This document shows positions 26,472 through 35,843 of a stretch of DNA of 64,000 nucleotides, piece by piece. The stretch's first letter is position 1; each line of letters starts with the position of its first letter. Made by a program: the position numbers and the translations under genes. The stretch is from Chania fonticola_B (GTDB lineage Bacteria; Pseudomonadota; Gammaproteobacteria; Enterobacterales; Enterobacteriaceae), in the NCBI RefSeq assembly GCF_048537545.1, contig NZ_CP183218.1; one strand, given 5' to 3'. The notes beneath the pieces were generated by a model. It saw only the letters and a program-made list of their open reading frames with translations. It did no database searches and was not told the origin of the DNA.

Positions 26472-27833
26472 ATGTCATACGATTTAATTATCAAGAACGG
26501 TAAGGTTGTTTTAGAACATGATGCCATCATTACCGATATCGCGGTTAAAGAAGGTAAGATTGCTGCCATCGGCAATGGTCTTACCGGCGCTAAAACGGAG
26601 ATTGATGCCAGCGGAATGGTGGTGGCACCGGGCATGATCGACGCCCATGCGCATATGTCCGAACCGGGCCGTACCCATTGGGAAGGGTATGAAACCGGTA
26701 CGCGTGCTGCGGCCAAGGGTGGTATCACCACCATGGTCGAAATGCCGCTCAACCAGCTGCCAGCCACGGTGGACAGAGCCTCGATAGAAATGAAGTTCTC
26801 GGCCGCAGAAGGCAAGCTCACCATCGATGCGGCCCAGTTTGGTGGCCTGGTTTCCTACAACCTGGATCGGCTGCATGAACTCGATGAGATTGGCGTGGTG
26901 GCCTATAAATGCTTTGTAGCGACCTGTGGCGATCGCAGCGTCAGCAATGACTTCCGCGACGTGAACGACTTTGAATACTTCAAAGGTTTGCAGACCTTGG
27001 CCAAGCTGGATCAGTTGGTGGCGGTACACGCCGAAAACGCCCTGATTTGCGATGCGTTGGGGGAAGAGGCCAAGGCGGAAGGACGCGTAACGGCACACGA
27101 TTATGTTGCCTCTCGCCCGGTATTTACCGAAGTTGAAGCGATCCGCCGGGTGCTGTATCTGGCCAAGGTCGCGGGTTGCCGCTTGCATATTTGCCACGTC
27201 AGTAGCCCGGAAGGGGTGGCAGAAGTGACTCGCGCTCGTCTGGAAGGGCAACAGGTCACCTGTGAGTCCTGCCCGCACTACTTCGTGCTGGATACCGACC
27301 AGTTTGAGGAAATTGGCACCCTGGCCAAGTGTTCACCGCCGATCCGCGATGCGCAGAACCAAAAAGGGCTGTGGGATAAGCTGTTTAACGGTGAGATCGA
27401 CTGCCTGGTGTCCGACCACTCGCCATGCCCACCGGATATGAAAGCGGGCAATATCATGCAGGCCTGGGGCGGGATCGCCGGGATACAAAACTGCGTCGAT
27501 ATCATGTTCGATGAAGCGGTGCAGAAAAGGGGCATGTCACTGCCGGTGTTTGCCAAATTGATGGCGACCAACGCCGCCGATATTTTTGGTTTGAAGCATA
27601 AGGGGCGCATTGCTGTAGGGAAAGATGCCGATCTGGTGTTCATTCAACCCAACAGTAGCTACGTACTGGCTAGCGGCGATCTCGAGTATCGTCATAAGGT
27701 CAGCCCGTATGTGGGGCGGAAAATCAACGCCCGGGTGGCCAAAACCCTCCTGCGTGGCGAAGTGATTTACGATATCAAGGCGGGCTTTGGCGTTCGTCCG
27801 ATCGGTAAATTTGTGCTTAAACATCAGCAATAA
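26472..27833 (+). CDS. allB: Allantoinase
   Basis: Metal-dependent cyclic amidohydrolase that opens allantoin to allantoate. The 453 residues equal E. coli AllB. Metal ligands are visible in MIDAHAHMSEPG, the Lys to be carboxylated in VAYKCFVATCGD near residue 146, HICHVSSPEG, and the Asp of CLVSDHSPCPPDMKAGN. The ATG at 26472 is preferred over 26466, because GGAG at 26461-26464 gives seven-base spacing only to the former and E. coli starts MSFDLI. It lies between permease genes allP and ybbY. Confidence 0.96.
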   Translation: MSYDLIIKNGKVVLEHDAIITDIAVKEGKIAAIGNGLTGAKTEIDASGMVVAPGMIDAHAHMSEPGRTHWEGYETGTRAAAKGGITTMVEMPLNQLPATVDRASIEMKFSAAEGKLTIDAAQFGGLVSYNLDRLHELDEIGVVAYKCFVATCGDRSVSNDFRDVNDFEYFKGLQTLAKLDQLVAVHAENALICDALGEEAKAEGRVTAHDYVASRPVFTEVEAIRRVLYLAKVAGCRLHICHVSSPEGVAEVTRARLEGQQVTCESCPHYFVLDTDQFEEIGTLAKCSPPIRDAQNQKGLWDKLFNGEIDCLVSDHSPCPPDMKAGNIMQAWGGIAGIQNCVDIMFDEAVQKRGMSLPVFAKLMATNAADIFGLKHKGRIAVGKDADLVFIQPNSSYVLASGDLEYRHKVSPYVGRKINARVAKTLLRGEVIYDIKAGFGVRPIGKFVLKHQQ

Positions 27834-27846
27834 CAGATGTTAATCA

Positions 27847-27868
27847 GCGCCCGTCACCGGGCGGGCGC
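27847..27868 (+). repeat. Intercistronic hairpin allB-ybbY
   Basis: GCGCCCG (27847-27853) and CGGGCGC (27862-27868) form a seven-pair GC stem in the allB-ybbY gap. No T tract follows. It may tune mRNA stability. Confidence 0.45.
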
Positions 27869-27904
27869 ATGAATGATGAGATATTGGATATGAAGGAAGC
27901 ACCC

Positions 27905-29212
27905 ATGAACGGGTTATGTGCCAGTCGTAGCAGTTGGTTATCGGGCCTGCAGTGGTTCTTTTTCATTTTCTGCAATACGGTGGTGATCCCGCCGACCCTG
28001 CAATCGGCATTCAACCTCTCCGCCGGCGTGACCTTTTGTATTACCCAATATACCTTTATCTCAACGGCGCTGGCCTGCCTGGCGCAGGTGTTTTTGGGCC
28101 ATCGGCGAGCCATTATGGAAGGGCCAACGGGGTTATGGTGGGTGACCATTTTAACTCTGACCCTGGCGGAAGCGGCCAACGGCACGCCGCTGCCAGAAAT
28201 TGGTGGCAGCCTTGCGGTGGGGATCCTGATCTCTGGCATTTTGACCATCCTGATTGGGGTTAGCGGCTTGGGGTTTCACCTGGCACGCCTGTTCCGTCCG
28301 GTGGTGATGGCTACGTTTATGTTTTTGCTGGGGGCGCAGTTAATCACCATCTTTATGAAAGGGATGCTGGGGTTACCTTTTGGCGTTTATACCGGCGTCG
28401 TGACCATTAACTACCCGGCCTTTTACTGGGCGTTGACGGTGTTGCTGCTGATTATCGCCATTATTGCCTTTTTACCGCGGGCGATCGGCAAATATGCGCT
28501 GTTAATCGGCACCCTGGTTGGCTGGGGCGTTTACAGCTGGTGGTTTGCACCAACCGGAACGCCTATCACGGGCAGCGATTGGGTGCTGTTCCCACTCGGG
28601 TGGCCGCAGGAATTACATGGGGGAATTGTGATCAGCGCCGTCCTGACCGGTTTGGTCAACGTGTCGAATAACTTTGCCGCCATTCGCGGCACCGATATTT
28701 TTTATGCGGACGGCCCGGCGGGCAGAAGCCTGTTCCGGCGTAGCTTTATGGTTTCAGGCGGACTGACTTGCCTGGCTGCTCCACTGGGCGTGGTGCCTTT
28801 CTCGCCTTTTGTCTCTTCCATTGGCCTGCTGACCCAGACACAAGACAGCAGCCAGCGCTCGTTTATTATTGGCAGCGTGGTATTCCTGTTGGTGGGGATG
28901 TTGACGCCGCTAGCGCAATTTTTCTGCAGTATTCCGCTCACGGTCAGCAGTGCCGTTATGTTGGCCTCTTATCTGCCTCTGCTGTTCTCCTCGGTGCTGT
29001 TTATCAACAAGATCGAATTGAATAGCCGCAACATTTATCGGCTGGCGCTACCGCTGTTTTTGGGCGTATTCCTGATGAGTATGCCTTCCTCCTTCTGGCA
29101 GGGGGTACCGATCACCATCAGGCCGCTATTCAGCAATGGCCTGTTGGTTGGTGTGCTGCTGGCGGTGTTGGTTGAGAATAGTATTCCGTGGGATAAGGTA
29201 AAACCACGTTAG
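27905..29212 (+). CDS. ybbY: Purine permease YbbY, NCS2 family
   Basis: Membrane protein with about twelve to fourteen hydrophobic segments, resembling E. coli YbbY (433 residues), of the nucleobase:cation symporter-2 family. Shared segments are LSGLQWFFFIFCNTVVIPPT, GHRRAIMEGPTGLWW, TGLVNVSNNFAAIRGTDIFY and PFSPFVSSIGLLTQT. I chose the ATG at 27905 for 435 residues, with ggaagc upstream; starts at 27869 and 27890 are possible. Its substrate is unproved, but the position suggests a purine or purine-breakdown product. Confidence 0.88.
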   Translation: MNGLCASRSSWLSGLQWFFFIFCNTVVIPPTLQSAFNLSAGVTFCITQYTFISTALACLAQVFLGHRRAIMEGPTGLWWVTILTLTLAEAANGTPLPEIGGSLAVGILISGILTILIGVSGLGFHLARLFRPVVMATFMFLLGAQLITIFMKGMLGLPFGVYTGVVTINYPAFYWALTVLLLIIAIIAFLPRAIGKYALLIGTLVGWGVYSWWFAPTGTPITGSDWVLFPLGWPQELHGGIVISAVLTGLVNVSNNFAAIRGTDIFYADGPAGRSLFRRSFMVSGGLTCLAAPLGVVPFSPFVSSIGLLTQTQDSSQRSFIIGSVVFLLVGMLTPLAQFFCSIPLTVSSAVMLASYLPLLFSSVLFINKIELNSRNIYRLALPLFLGVFLMSMPSSFWQGVPITIRPLFSNGLLVGVLLAVLVENSIPWDKVKPR

Positions 29213-29343
29213 CATTTATAATACAGCAATTAATCAATATTGTTTAAATTCCCACCGCCCTGTCTTTAATAACCAGGGCGAGTTAATCCAATGATACTGA
29301 AATAAAATCTGAAATAGCAGGATGCCAACCAAGGAGATCCGAT

Positions 29344-30690
29344 ATGGCGACCAATAATGCTGCGATTGATCAAGCTATTCTGGCCAGTCCCGACAAGGCT
29401 AAACTCTACCGTAAAATAGCCTGGCGAATTATGCCGATATTACTGATTAGCTATATCGTCGGTTATCTTGATCGCGTGGGGATATCATTTTCAAAGTTCC
29501 AAATGATGCCGGATATTCTGCAAGGTAATGTGTCGATGGCGGAGGCGGTTTATGGCCTCGGTGCCGGCGTATTTTTTATTGGTTATATTATCGCCGGTGT
29601 ACCCAGTAATATCTTACTGAGTAAGTATGGTGCGCGGAAGGTGATTGCCCTGTTGATGTTGGTATGGGGCACGATCTCAATGCTGAGTATTTTTATTACC
29701 AATCCCACACAGTTTTATCTGGCACGATTCCTGCTGGGGTTAGCCGAAGCCGGCTTTTATCCGGGGGTGATCCTCTATCTGACACTGTGGTTCCCTTCAA
29801 GCCAGCGGGCAAAAATGACGGCGTTGTTTGTTTGCGGGATACCGGTAAGTAACATCATTGGTGGGCCACTTTGCGGTTGGATTATTGAAAACATGAATGG
29901 CATGTTTGAGCTGTCCGGTTGGCAATGGTTATTCTTTATCAGTGGGCCGCGTGCATTACTGATTGCGGTCGTCATTTTCTTCTTCCTGGATAATACCTAT
30001 CAGAGTGCTAAGTGGCTCAGTCCACAAGAAAAAGAGATGATCACTCAAGATATGGCGCAGGGAACATCGAAAAAAGTGGGTGCTGATGGTACTGCACAGG
30101 AGTGGACAATGAAGACCATGCTGAAGTCTTCCGCCTTCACGAAAATGTGGTTGATCTGTTTCTGCACGGTGATGGGGCAAGGGGGATTGGCCTTCTGGGT
30201 GCCAACCATGATCCGTGATACGGGGGTAAGCTCGGTGTTGGATATCGGTTTGCTGACCATGCTGCCGTATATGCTGGCCGTTGTCGCTATGCTAATGGCT
30301 GCGCGCAGCTCTGACAAACATCGAGAAAGGCGTTGGCATATTATTGTTCCTTTCTGTATTGCTGCGGTTTCGTTGATCTTTATCGGCCTGTTCCCAGATA
30401 ATAAAGTCATCGTAATGGTGGCATTATGTATTGCCGTCGCCTCCAGCCTGGTGCCTTCGCCCCTTTTCTGGAGTTTGCCAAATGCTATCTTTACCGGTAC
30501 CTGCGCTGCCGCTGGGATAGCGTTAATTAACTCGATTGCCAATATAGGGGGCTTTATTTCTCCTTATATTATTGGTTACTTTAAAAATACTACGGAAAGT
30601 AATCTGGTCGCGATGTGTGTGCTATCCAGTATGATGATACTGGGGGCAATACTGACCTATAGCGTTCCGGCAAAACTGGTTAATAAATAA
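29344..30690 (+). CDS. MFS transporter, anion:cation symporter type
   Basis: Membrane protein of 448 residues with about twelve segments, of the major facilitator ACS group, which carries tartrate, phthalate, hexuronate and other organic anions. Visible features are YIVGYLDRVGISFSKFQMMP in segment 1, the loop KYGARKVIALLMLVWG, and ARFLLGLAEAGFYPGVILYL. A strong aaggag ribosome binding site precedes 29344. It is not in the E. coli all cluster. Its position after ybbY and convergent to allE suggests that it imports an organic acid linked to allantoin or glyoxylate breakdown; the substrate cannot be read from the sequence. Confidence 0.85.
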   Translation: MATNNAAIDQAILASPDKAKLYRKIAWRIMPILLISYIVGYLDRVGISFSKFQMMPDILQGNVSMAEAVYGLGAGVFFIGYIIAGVPSNILLSKYGARKVIALLMLVWGTISMLSIFITNPTQFYLARFLLGLAEAGFYPGVILYLTLWFPSSQRAKMTALFVCGIPVSNIIGGPLCGWIIENMNGMFELSGWQWLFFISGPRALLIAVVIFFFLDNTYQSAKWLSPQEKEMITQDMAQGTSKKVGADGTAQEWTMKTMLKSSAFTKMWLICFCTVMGQGGLAFWVPTMIRDTGVSSVLDIGLLTMLPYMLAVVAMLMAARSSDKHRERRWHIIVPFCIAAVSLIFIGLFPDNKVIVMVALCIAVASSLVPSPLFWSLPNAIFTGTCAAAGIALINSIANIGGFISPYIIGYFKNTTESNLVAMCVLSSMMILGAILTYSVPAKLVNK

Positions 30691-30915
30691 TAGCCGATAG
30701 AATATCGGTTACTGATAGTCGCTCCGATTGATAAAAAGCCATGCTCTCTCTGCCTATGTGGTGATCTATTTCATTGGCAGATGGGTATGGTTTTTTTATT
30801 GCCTAATGGTGAAGAGGATAATGTTTATGGTGGTGATATTAAAAGTGGGATGAGTAATAGGTGACCCGGTGTTGGGAAGATTGATTGCTGAATGAACAAT
30901 AAGACTCTGATTCAA

Positions 30916-30947
30916 TCAAATAGGCCACGCGAAACTCAACGTGGCCT
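30916..30947 (-). terminator. Probable terminator of the allD-allC-MFS-allE operon
   Basis: Stem AGGCCACG (30922-30929) with CGTGGCCT (30940-30947) starts ten bases past the allE stop; the minus strand then reads ATTTGATT, a weak T tract. Confidence 0.55.
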
Positions 30948-30957
30948 TGAAGCGGGG

Positions 30958-31743
30958 TTAGAAATCGACGTCGCGGTTGCAGTCTTTCGAGTAGATATAG
31001 CTAAACTCTTCCTGACCCACCGCATAACCGGCTTGCGGAACGTAGGCAGCCATAAAGATGTAATCCCCTTTCTTGACCGGGATCCACTCGTTATCCAGGT
31101 TATACACCCCAGCACCGCTGAGAATATATGCGCCATGTTCCTGCACGTGGGTCTCGATGTAGCCATGGCTGGCACCTGGCTTGAAGGAGAGGATATGAAT
31201 GTTCATATCGAACCCCAGATCCTTAGGCAGCAGATCTTGCAGGATCACATCGCTCATCCCTTCATAGTGAATTCTTTCCAGCTTGTTGACGTTGTTGCTT
31301 ACCACATGGGCTTCATAGCCCTTGATACGGTTGTAGACACGTTTGTAGAGGAACAGCTGGCTTGGCTTGCCGCCGTTGGTGTTCTCCAGGCGCAGCATCA
31401 CACCGGCAGGGCAATACAGATAGCCGCCGGTGGTGAGTGGATAATCGGTGCTGTCGGCTGACGCGGTGATGTTACCTTCGATAACGTAGACCAAGGTTTC
31501 AATATTCTCACCGCCAAAGCCTTGCTGGTTACGGCCGCCATCATGCAGCGTCACCAGATAATCGACAAAAGTGGCGCCCAGTTTCGGGGTGGCAAGAATG
31601 GTGACGTCGCAATTCTCGAAGCCAGGAATGATGTTACGCACCAGGCCATCGGGTGGGATCACGGCATAGTTGTCGCGTTTGATAATGGAGCGCGAAGCCA
31701 GGATATCTTTTGGATAGCCAATCTGATTATTGATATAACCCAC
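30958..31743 (-). CDS. allE: (S)-ureidoglycine aminohydrolase
   Basis: Mn2+-dependent bicupin that releases ammonia from (S)-ureidoglycine to give (S)-ureidoglycolate, controlling stereochemistry in allantoate breakdown. The 261 residues equal E. coli AllE (YlbA). Both cupin halves are visible: GFGGENIETLVYVIEGNITA with GGYLYCPAGVM, and SFKPGASHGYIETHVQEHGAYILSG-type metal residues (His, Glu, His, with Gln), ending in VKKGDYIFMAAYVPQAG. It is the last gene of a minus-strand operon whose upstream genes are an MFS gene, allC and allD. Confidence 0.96.
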   Translation of the reverse strand: MGYINNQIGYPKDILASRSIIKRDNYAVIPPDGLVRNIIPGFENCDVTILATPKLGATFVDYLVTLHDGGRNQQGFGGENIETLVYVIEGNITASADSTDYPLTTGGYLYCPAGVMLRLENTNGGKPSQLFLYKRVYNRIKGYEAHVVSNNVNKLERIHYEGMSDVILQDLLPKDLGFDMNIHILSFKPGASHGYIETHVQEHGAYILSGAGVYNLDNEWIPVKKGDYIFMAAYVPQAGYAVGQEEFSYIYSKDCNRDVDF

Positions 31744-31787
31744 GTTAATTCTCCTGATTAGTCAGGGCCGCAACCCTACAACAAAAA

Positions 31788-33065
31788 TTATGCTTGTGCC
31801 GCCGTTTGGCGATTGTTTTTCTGTTTCATCAATACGTTGACGGTAAAGAAGATCACGGTGCCGATCAGCAGGATGGCGGCCGAGATATAGAAGCCCATCA
31901 CCTTGGAGCCGGTGCTGTCGGAGATCACCCCAGTGAGGAATGGAGCAATCACCGAAGAGGACATGCCGAAAAAGTTAAACACGCCAAAGCTGGTGCCATA
32001 GCCTTTCTTCGGAGCGTTATCTGCCACGAAGGAGATCATGATCGGATCCACCGCCAGCTTGCCGAGCAGGCCGTAAAGGATCAGGCTGACCAGCAGGGTA
32101 GTGGAGTCCGGTGAGATCACGGTGCAGACCAGCGTCACGGCGGCACAGATTTGCAAGAAGATGATCAACTGCACTTTCTTGGCGCGGAAACGGTCAGACA
32201 TACGGCTGAAGAACAGCGCCCCGGGCACGGAGGCAAAGGCCACCAGTGCGGCAGAGAAGCCGATGGCCACGCCTTCGAACCCCCGTTCCTGTTGCAGGAA
32301 GGAAGGTAGCCAGGTCACGATCATGTAGTAGCCATAGCAGGTGGCGAAATACATCACGTAGGCGGAAATCATCCGCAGGCTGAACAACCCGCTGGCTTCT
32401 TCGGTCTCTTCCACTGGCGTGGCCGCAGAGGCCGCCGGGCTGGCGGCCAGAGAAGCGGTGTAGGAGCCCCCTTTGATCACCAGGAAGAACACCACCGTCA
32501 TTACCACCAGCAGGCCGGTGATGATAAACAGCATGATTTGCCAGTCCATCCCCATGCTTTTCACCAGCAGGCTGGAGGCGATCAGGCCAATGGCCATCCC
32601 CAGCGCAGAACCGCTGTTGATAATGGCGGTGGCTAAACCACGGCGTTCCAACGGAATGTTTTCTGATGACAGCGAGTAAGCCGAGCCATAGTAAGAGCCA
32701 CAGCCCATGCCGGCCAGCAGGCTACCGGCGTAGATCATAGTCAGGCTGGTGGCGTTGCCGATCAGCAAGGTGGCGATGATGAACAGGCAAAAGCCTGGGA
32801 TCAGCACCACCTTTTTGCCGAACTTATCCACCAAGATCCCGGCCGGGATCTGCATCCCGGTATAGGCAAAGAAGTAGAAGCTGGCGATCAGGCCCATCTC
32901 GGCGTTGGAATGCGAGCCGATGGTCGCCTGGATCTCAGGGAAGATCGGTGTCAGCACCGTGCGGTAAATCCAGATCACCGCCCAGCCCAGGCACAGGACC
33001 ACCACGATTTTTTTCCAGTACAGCGGATCAAACCCGGTGTTGGAGGCGGTTTTGCTGTTGCTCAT
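31788..33065 (-). CDS. MFS transporter within the all operon
   Basis: Membrane protein of 425 residues with about twelve segments. It starts with GWAVIWIYRTVLTPIFPEIQ and has ADNAPKKGYGTSFGVFNFFG in the C-terminal half; the MFS at 40665 has closely similar segments, so the two are paralogues. Its ATG overlaps the allC stop by four bases (ATGA), showing translational coupling with allC, and allE follows. The gene is absent from the E. coli cluster. Probable substrate: allantoate or another ureide intermediate; this is inference from context only. Confidence 0.87.
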   Translation of the reverse strand: MSNSKTASNTGFDPLYWKKIVVVLCLGWAVIWIYRTVLTPIFPEIQATIGSHSNAEMGLIASFYFFAYTGMQIPAGILVDKFGKKVVLIPGFCLFIIATLLIGNATSLTMIYAGSLLAGMGCGSYYGSAYSLSSENIPLERRGLATAIINSGSALGMAIGLIASSLLVKSMGMDWQIMLFIITGLLVVMTVVFFLVIKGGSYTASLAASPAASAATPVEETEEASGLFSLRMISAYVMYFATCYGYYMIVTWLPSFLQQERGFEGVAIGFSAALVAFASVPGALFFSRMSDRFRAKKVQLIIFLQICAAVTLVCTVISPDSTTLLVSLILYGLLGKLAVDPIMISFVADNAPKKGYGTSFGVFNFFGMSSSVIAPFLTGVISDSTGSKVMGFYISAAILLIGTVIFFTVNVLMKQKNNRQTAAQA

Positions 33066-34309
33066 AGGCGGGCTCCCTGCTCGGTATAGGCCAGTTGATA
33101 TAAGGTATGCGCCAGAATTTTCACCCCTTCGGCCAGATCGGACAGTTCGGTTTTCTCCGCCGGGTTATGGCTGATACCGGCAATGCTTGGCACAAACATC
33201 ATCACCGTCGGCACGTGTGGGGCAAAAATCTGTGAGTCGTGACCTGCACCGCTGTGGATCATGCGGTAGTTCATCTTATGGCTTTCACACAGATGGCTGA
33301 CGCAGGCCAGCAGCTGTTTGTCCATTGGGATCGGCGTTTCATCCATCCACAGGTCGATCTCGACCTCAATGCCCATTTCGGCACAGATGCGCTGAATATC
33401 GGCTTCGATTTCTTGGGTAAAACGCAGCAGCGTCGCTTTGTCGGTGTGGCGGCAATCCAGGGTGAAATGAGTGAAACCAGGCACGACGTTGACGGTGTTA
33501 GGCTTGGGCTCGACCTTGCCAAAGGTCAGCACCAGCGGGTCGCCTTCCGCTTTGGCCTTGGCGATGGATTCGCAGCAGATCCGGCTGAAGGCATAAACGG
33601 TGTCCTTACGGTAGCCCATCGGCGTGGTGCCCGCGTGGTTGGCCTCGCCCTTGAGTTTGATATCGTAGCGGCGCTGGCCGACGATGCTGGTGACCACGCC
33701 AATGGTTTTACCTTCGGTCTCCAACACTTTGCCCTGCTCGATATGCAGTTCAACGAAGGCGGCGATATCTTTGCGCAGCGGCTGGTCTTGCGGGCGGAAG
33801 TCAAAGCCGGCGCTATGCATGGCGTCAACGAAATTCACGCCTTTGGCATCACAGATGCTTTTGACTTCTTCCGGACGAGCGGAGCCGATAATGTTTTTAC
33901 TGCCCCAGAAAACGTAAGGGAAACGGCTGCCTTCCTCCTCGGCCAGCGAGATGACTTCCAGCGTGCGCAACGGAGCGCCGTAAGTCTCTTTCAGATGTTT
34001 GATCGCCAGATAGGCGGCTTCGATACCAAACTGACCATCAAGGTTGCCGCCGTTGACGACCGTATCGATATGCGAGCCAGAAAGGATCACCTGATCGGGA
34101 TATTTGCTGCCCTGCAGGCGGCCGGATAAATTGCCGACGGCATCAAAAGAGGTTGTCAGACCGGCGATTTCAAAAGCCTGCTTCAGCGCCCGTTGGGCTT
34201 CCACCCACTCAGGGGTATACAGCAAGCGCGTCATGCCACCGCTGGGATCTGCCCCGATCTTGGATAACCAGCCAGAAGTTTCACTAATTTCTTGTTGAAA
34301 ATTCTTCAT
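33062..34309 (-). CDS. allC: Allantoate amidohydrolase
   Basis: Hydrolyses allantoate to (S)-ureidoglycine, CO2 and ammonia. It is an M20-family dinuclear metal hydrolase of 415 residues (E. coli 411). Metal ligands lie in SGSHIDTVVNGGNLDGQFG, the catalytic base in AEEEGSRFPYVFWGSKNI, and later in ELHIEQGKVLE and GISHNPAEKTELSDL. The dimerisation lid holds GEANHAGTTPMGYRKDTVYA. Its stop overlaps the next gene by four bases. The all-operon order is allD, allC, MFS, allE on the minus strand. Confidence 0.95.
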   Translation of the reverse strand: MKNFQQEISETSGWLSKIGADPSGGMTRLLYTPEWVEAQRALKQAFEIAGLTTSFDAVGNLSGRLQGSKYPDQVILSGSHIDTVVNGGNLDGQFGIEAAYLAIKHLKETYGAPLRTLEVISLAEEEGSRFPYVFWGSKNIIGSARPEEVKSICDAKGVNFVDAMHSAGFDFRPQDQPLRKDIAAFVELHIEQGKVLETEGKTIGVVTSIVGQRRYDIKLKGEANHAGTTPMGYRKDTVYAFSRICCESIAKAKAEGDPLVLTFGKVEPKPNTVNVVPGFTHFTLDCRHTDKATLLRFTQEIEADIQRICAEMGIEVEIDLWMDETPIPMDKQLLACVSHLCESHKMNYRMIHSGAGHDSQIFAPHVPTVMMFVPSIAGISHNPAEKTELSDLAEGVKILAHTLYQLAYTEQGARL

Positions 34310-34429
34310 ATTTATCTGCCTGCTTGTAACGTCCCTGAGACATGCGTCAACTCAGCTTTGTCGGGAGGGGTGATAAGGAAAATGGCGGTGAAAATAGCTT
34401 TTCTCCGCCTGATTTAATTAATCTGACGA

Positions 34430-35479
34430 TTAACTGGCAAACGGATCTTTATGGTCGTAGGAACGCTGGTAAATATCGTCAGAAATCAGGTATTGATAAA
34501 TGTCGTCAACAATATCGATGCCATTCTTTTCATTTTCTATTTCACGCATATGGCTACCCTGGCCAGGATAGAGCACTTGTTTCACGCCAGGTGCCGGTTT
34601 GATTTCGTTCAGTTCTCTCATTACCTGGCTGATATGTTTGCGGAAGGTCACTTCATTGGTGAAATAGCTTGGGTTGAGTACGATATGCAGCTGGCCCAAC
34701 TCCCGGCCTGCGCTTAAATCGTGATACATCGAGCTGACGTGTTTACCGAACGGCAGGCCTAGCAACACGCCGGATAGAATATCGACCATCATCATCAGGC
34801 CGTAACCTTTTGGCCCGGCGATAGGTAACAGCCCGCTGACGGCGAAAGGATCGGTGGTGTTTTTGCCTTCGCTATCTACGGCCCAGGTATCCGGGATTGG
34901 CACGTTGCGTGAGCGGGCGTCCAGCACCTTGCCCCAGGCCTGAACCGTGGTGGCCATATCGAAGGTCATGATGTCGTCGCCTTCGGCCGGTGCCGAGAAA
35001 GCGATGGGATTGGTGCCGTAATAGACCTCTGCGCCGCCATAAGGGACGACCATCGGATCCGACTGACACACTGAGATGCCAATCATGCCCGCATGGGCTG
35101 CCTGTTGCACAAAGTAAGACAGCGCACCACTGTGGCCGATGCGGCGAACGCCTACCACCGCTACGCCGTTCTCTTTCGCCATTTCGATGGCGCGATCCAT
35201 ACTCAGTTTGGCCGCGACGTGCCCGGCACCGTTGTCGCCATCAAAAACTGCGCTGCAAGGGCCGGTTTTTTCAAAGGTGAAATGCGGGTTGTTATTGGTG
35301 CCGCCTTTGCTGATGCGTTCAGAATAATATTCTACCCTCACCGCGCCGTGGGAATGGATCCCGCGTGCATCCGCATGGACCAAAACGTCCGCGACAATCC
35401 CGGCGTGTTCCTGGCTTAGGCCTGCAGAATGAATTTTATTTTGAATCAGTTGATGCAGTTGCTGCTTAGAGACTTTCAT
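34430..35479 (-). CDS. allD: Ureidoglycolate dehydrogenase (NAD+)
   Basis: Oxidises (S)-ureidoglycolate to oxalurate, opening the anaerobic branch towards carbamoyl phosphate. It is an LDH2/MDH2-type oxidoreductase of 349 residues, the E. coli length. Characteristic stretches are VLVHADARGIHSHGAVRVEY, GVRRIGHSGALSYFVQQAA, CQSDPMVVPYGGAEVYYGTN and GPKGYGLMMMVDILSGVLLG. The ATG at 35479 (MKVSKQQLHQ) has aaagga upstream and fits the E. coli start; the ATG at 35494 adds five residues. It is divergent from fdrA. Confidence 0.95.
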   Translation of the reverse strand: MKVSKQQLHQLIQNKIHSAGLSQEHAGIVADVLVHADARGIHSHGAVRVEYYSERISKGGTNNNPHFTFEKTGPCSAVFDGDNGAGHVAAKLSMDRAIEMAKENGVAVVGVRRIGHSGALSYFVQQAAHAGMIGISVCQSDPMVVPYGGAEVYYGTNPIAFSAPAEGDDIMTFDMATTVQAWGKVLDARSRNVPIPDTWAVDSEGKNTTDPFAVSGLLPIAGPKGYGLMMMVDILSGVLLGLPFGKHVSSMYHDLSAGRELGQLHIVLNPSYFTNEVTFRKHISQVMRELNEIKPAPGVKQVLYPGQGSHMREIENEKNGIDIVDDIYQYLISDDIYQRSYDHKDPFAS

Positions 35480-35843
35480 AGACAGTCCTTTCATTACTAC
35501 GGTTTATTTAAACTATCTCTAACGCCTACTGTATAAACCTGGGGCTGTAATAATGTGATCCAGACGGCTATTATTTTATTGGCTTAAATTTTCGTTGAAT
35601 GGCATTACCATTGTTAGATTATTTTTAACAAAGCGCCGTCTTTCTGACGATTGAATTCAATTAATCCCCGCCGGACTTGATGATTTTTTCTAACAATGGG
35701 CAAAGTGTGATGAGACTCACCTTCGTCAACGGGTTTTATTTGTAGCTTGGCCAATAAGAATATGGGGTTTGAAATAACTAGGTGACTAAAAATATCTGAG
35801 AACGCCCATTGCGAAGTTCACATGCTGTTTTAAGGATATCACT
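35480..35843. promoter_or_regulatory. allD-fdrA divergent promoter region
   Basis: A 364-base AT-rich gap with no gene. It separates the allD-C-E operon from the fdrA operon. An 11-base sequence CCATTGTTAGA (35608-35618) recurs inverted as TCTAACAATGG (35689-35699), and TTGTTA-N9-TAACAA (35611-35631) forms a local dyad. AllS is the expected activator. An aagga ribosome binding site for fdrA lies at the right end. Confidence 0.6.

Noticed and set aside
33239..34129. A 296-codon plus-strand frame opposite allC
   Set aside because: It is a shadow of allC, whose frame contains all M20 metal-binding motifs.
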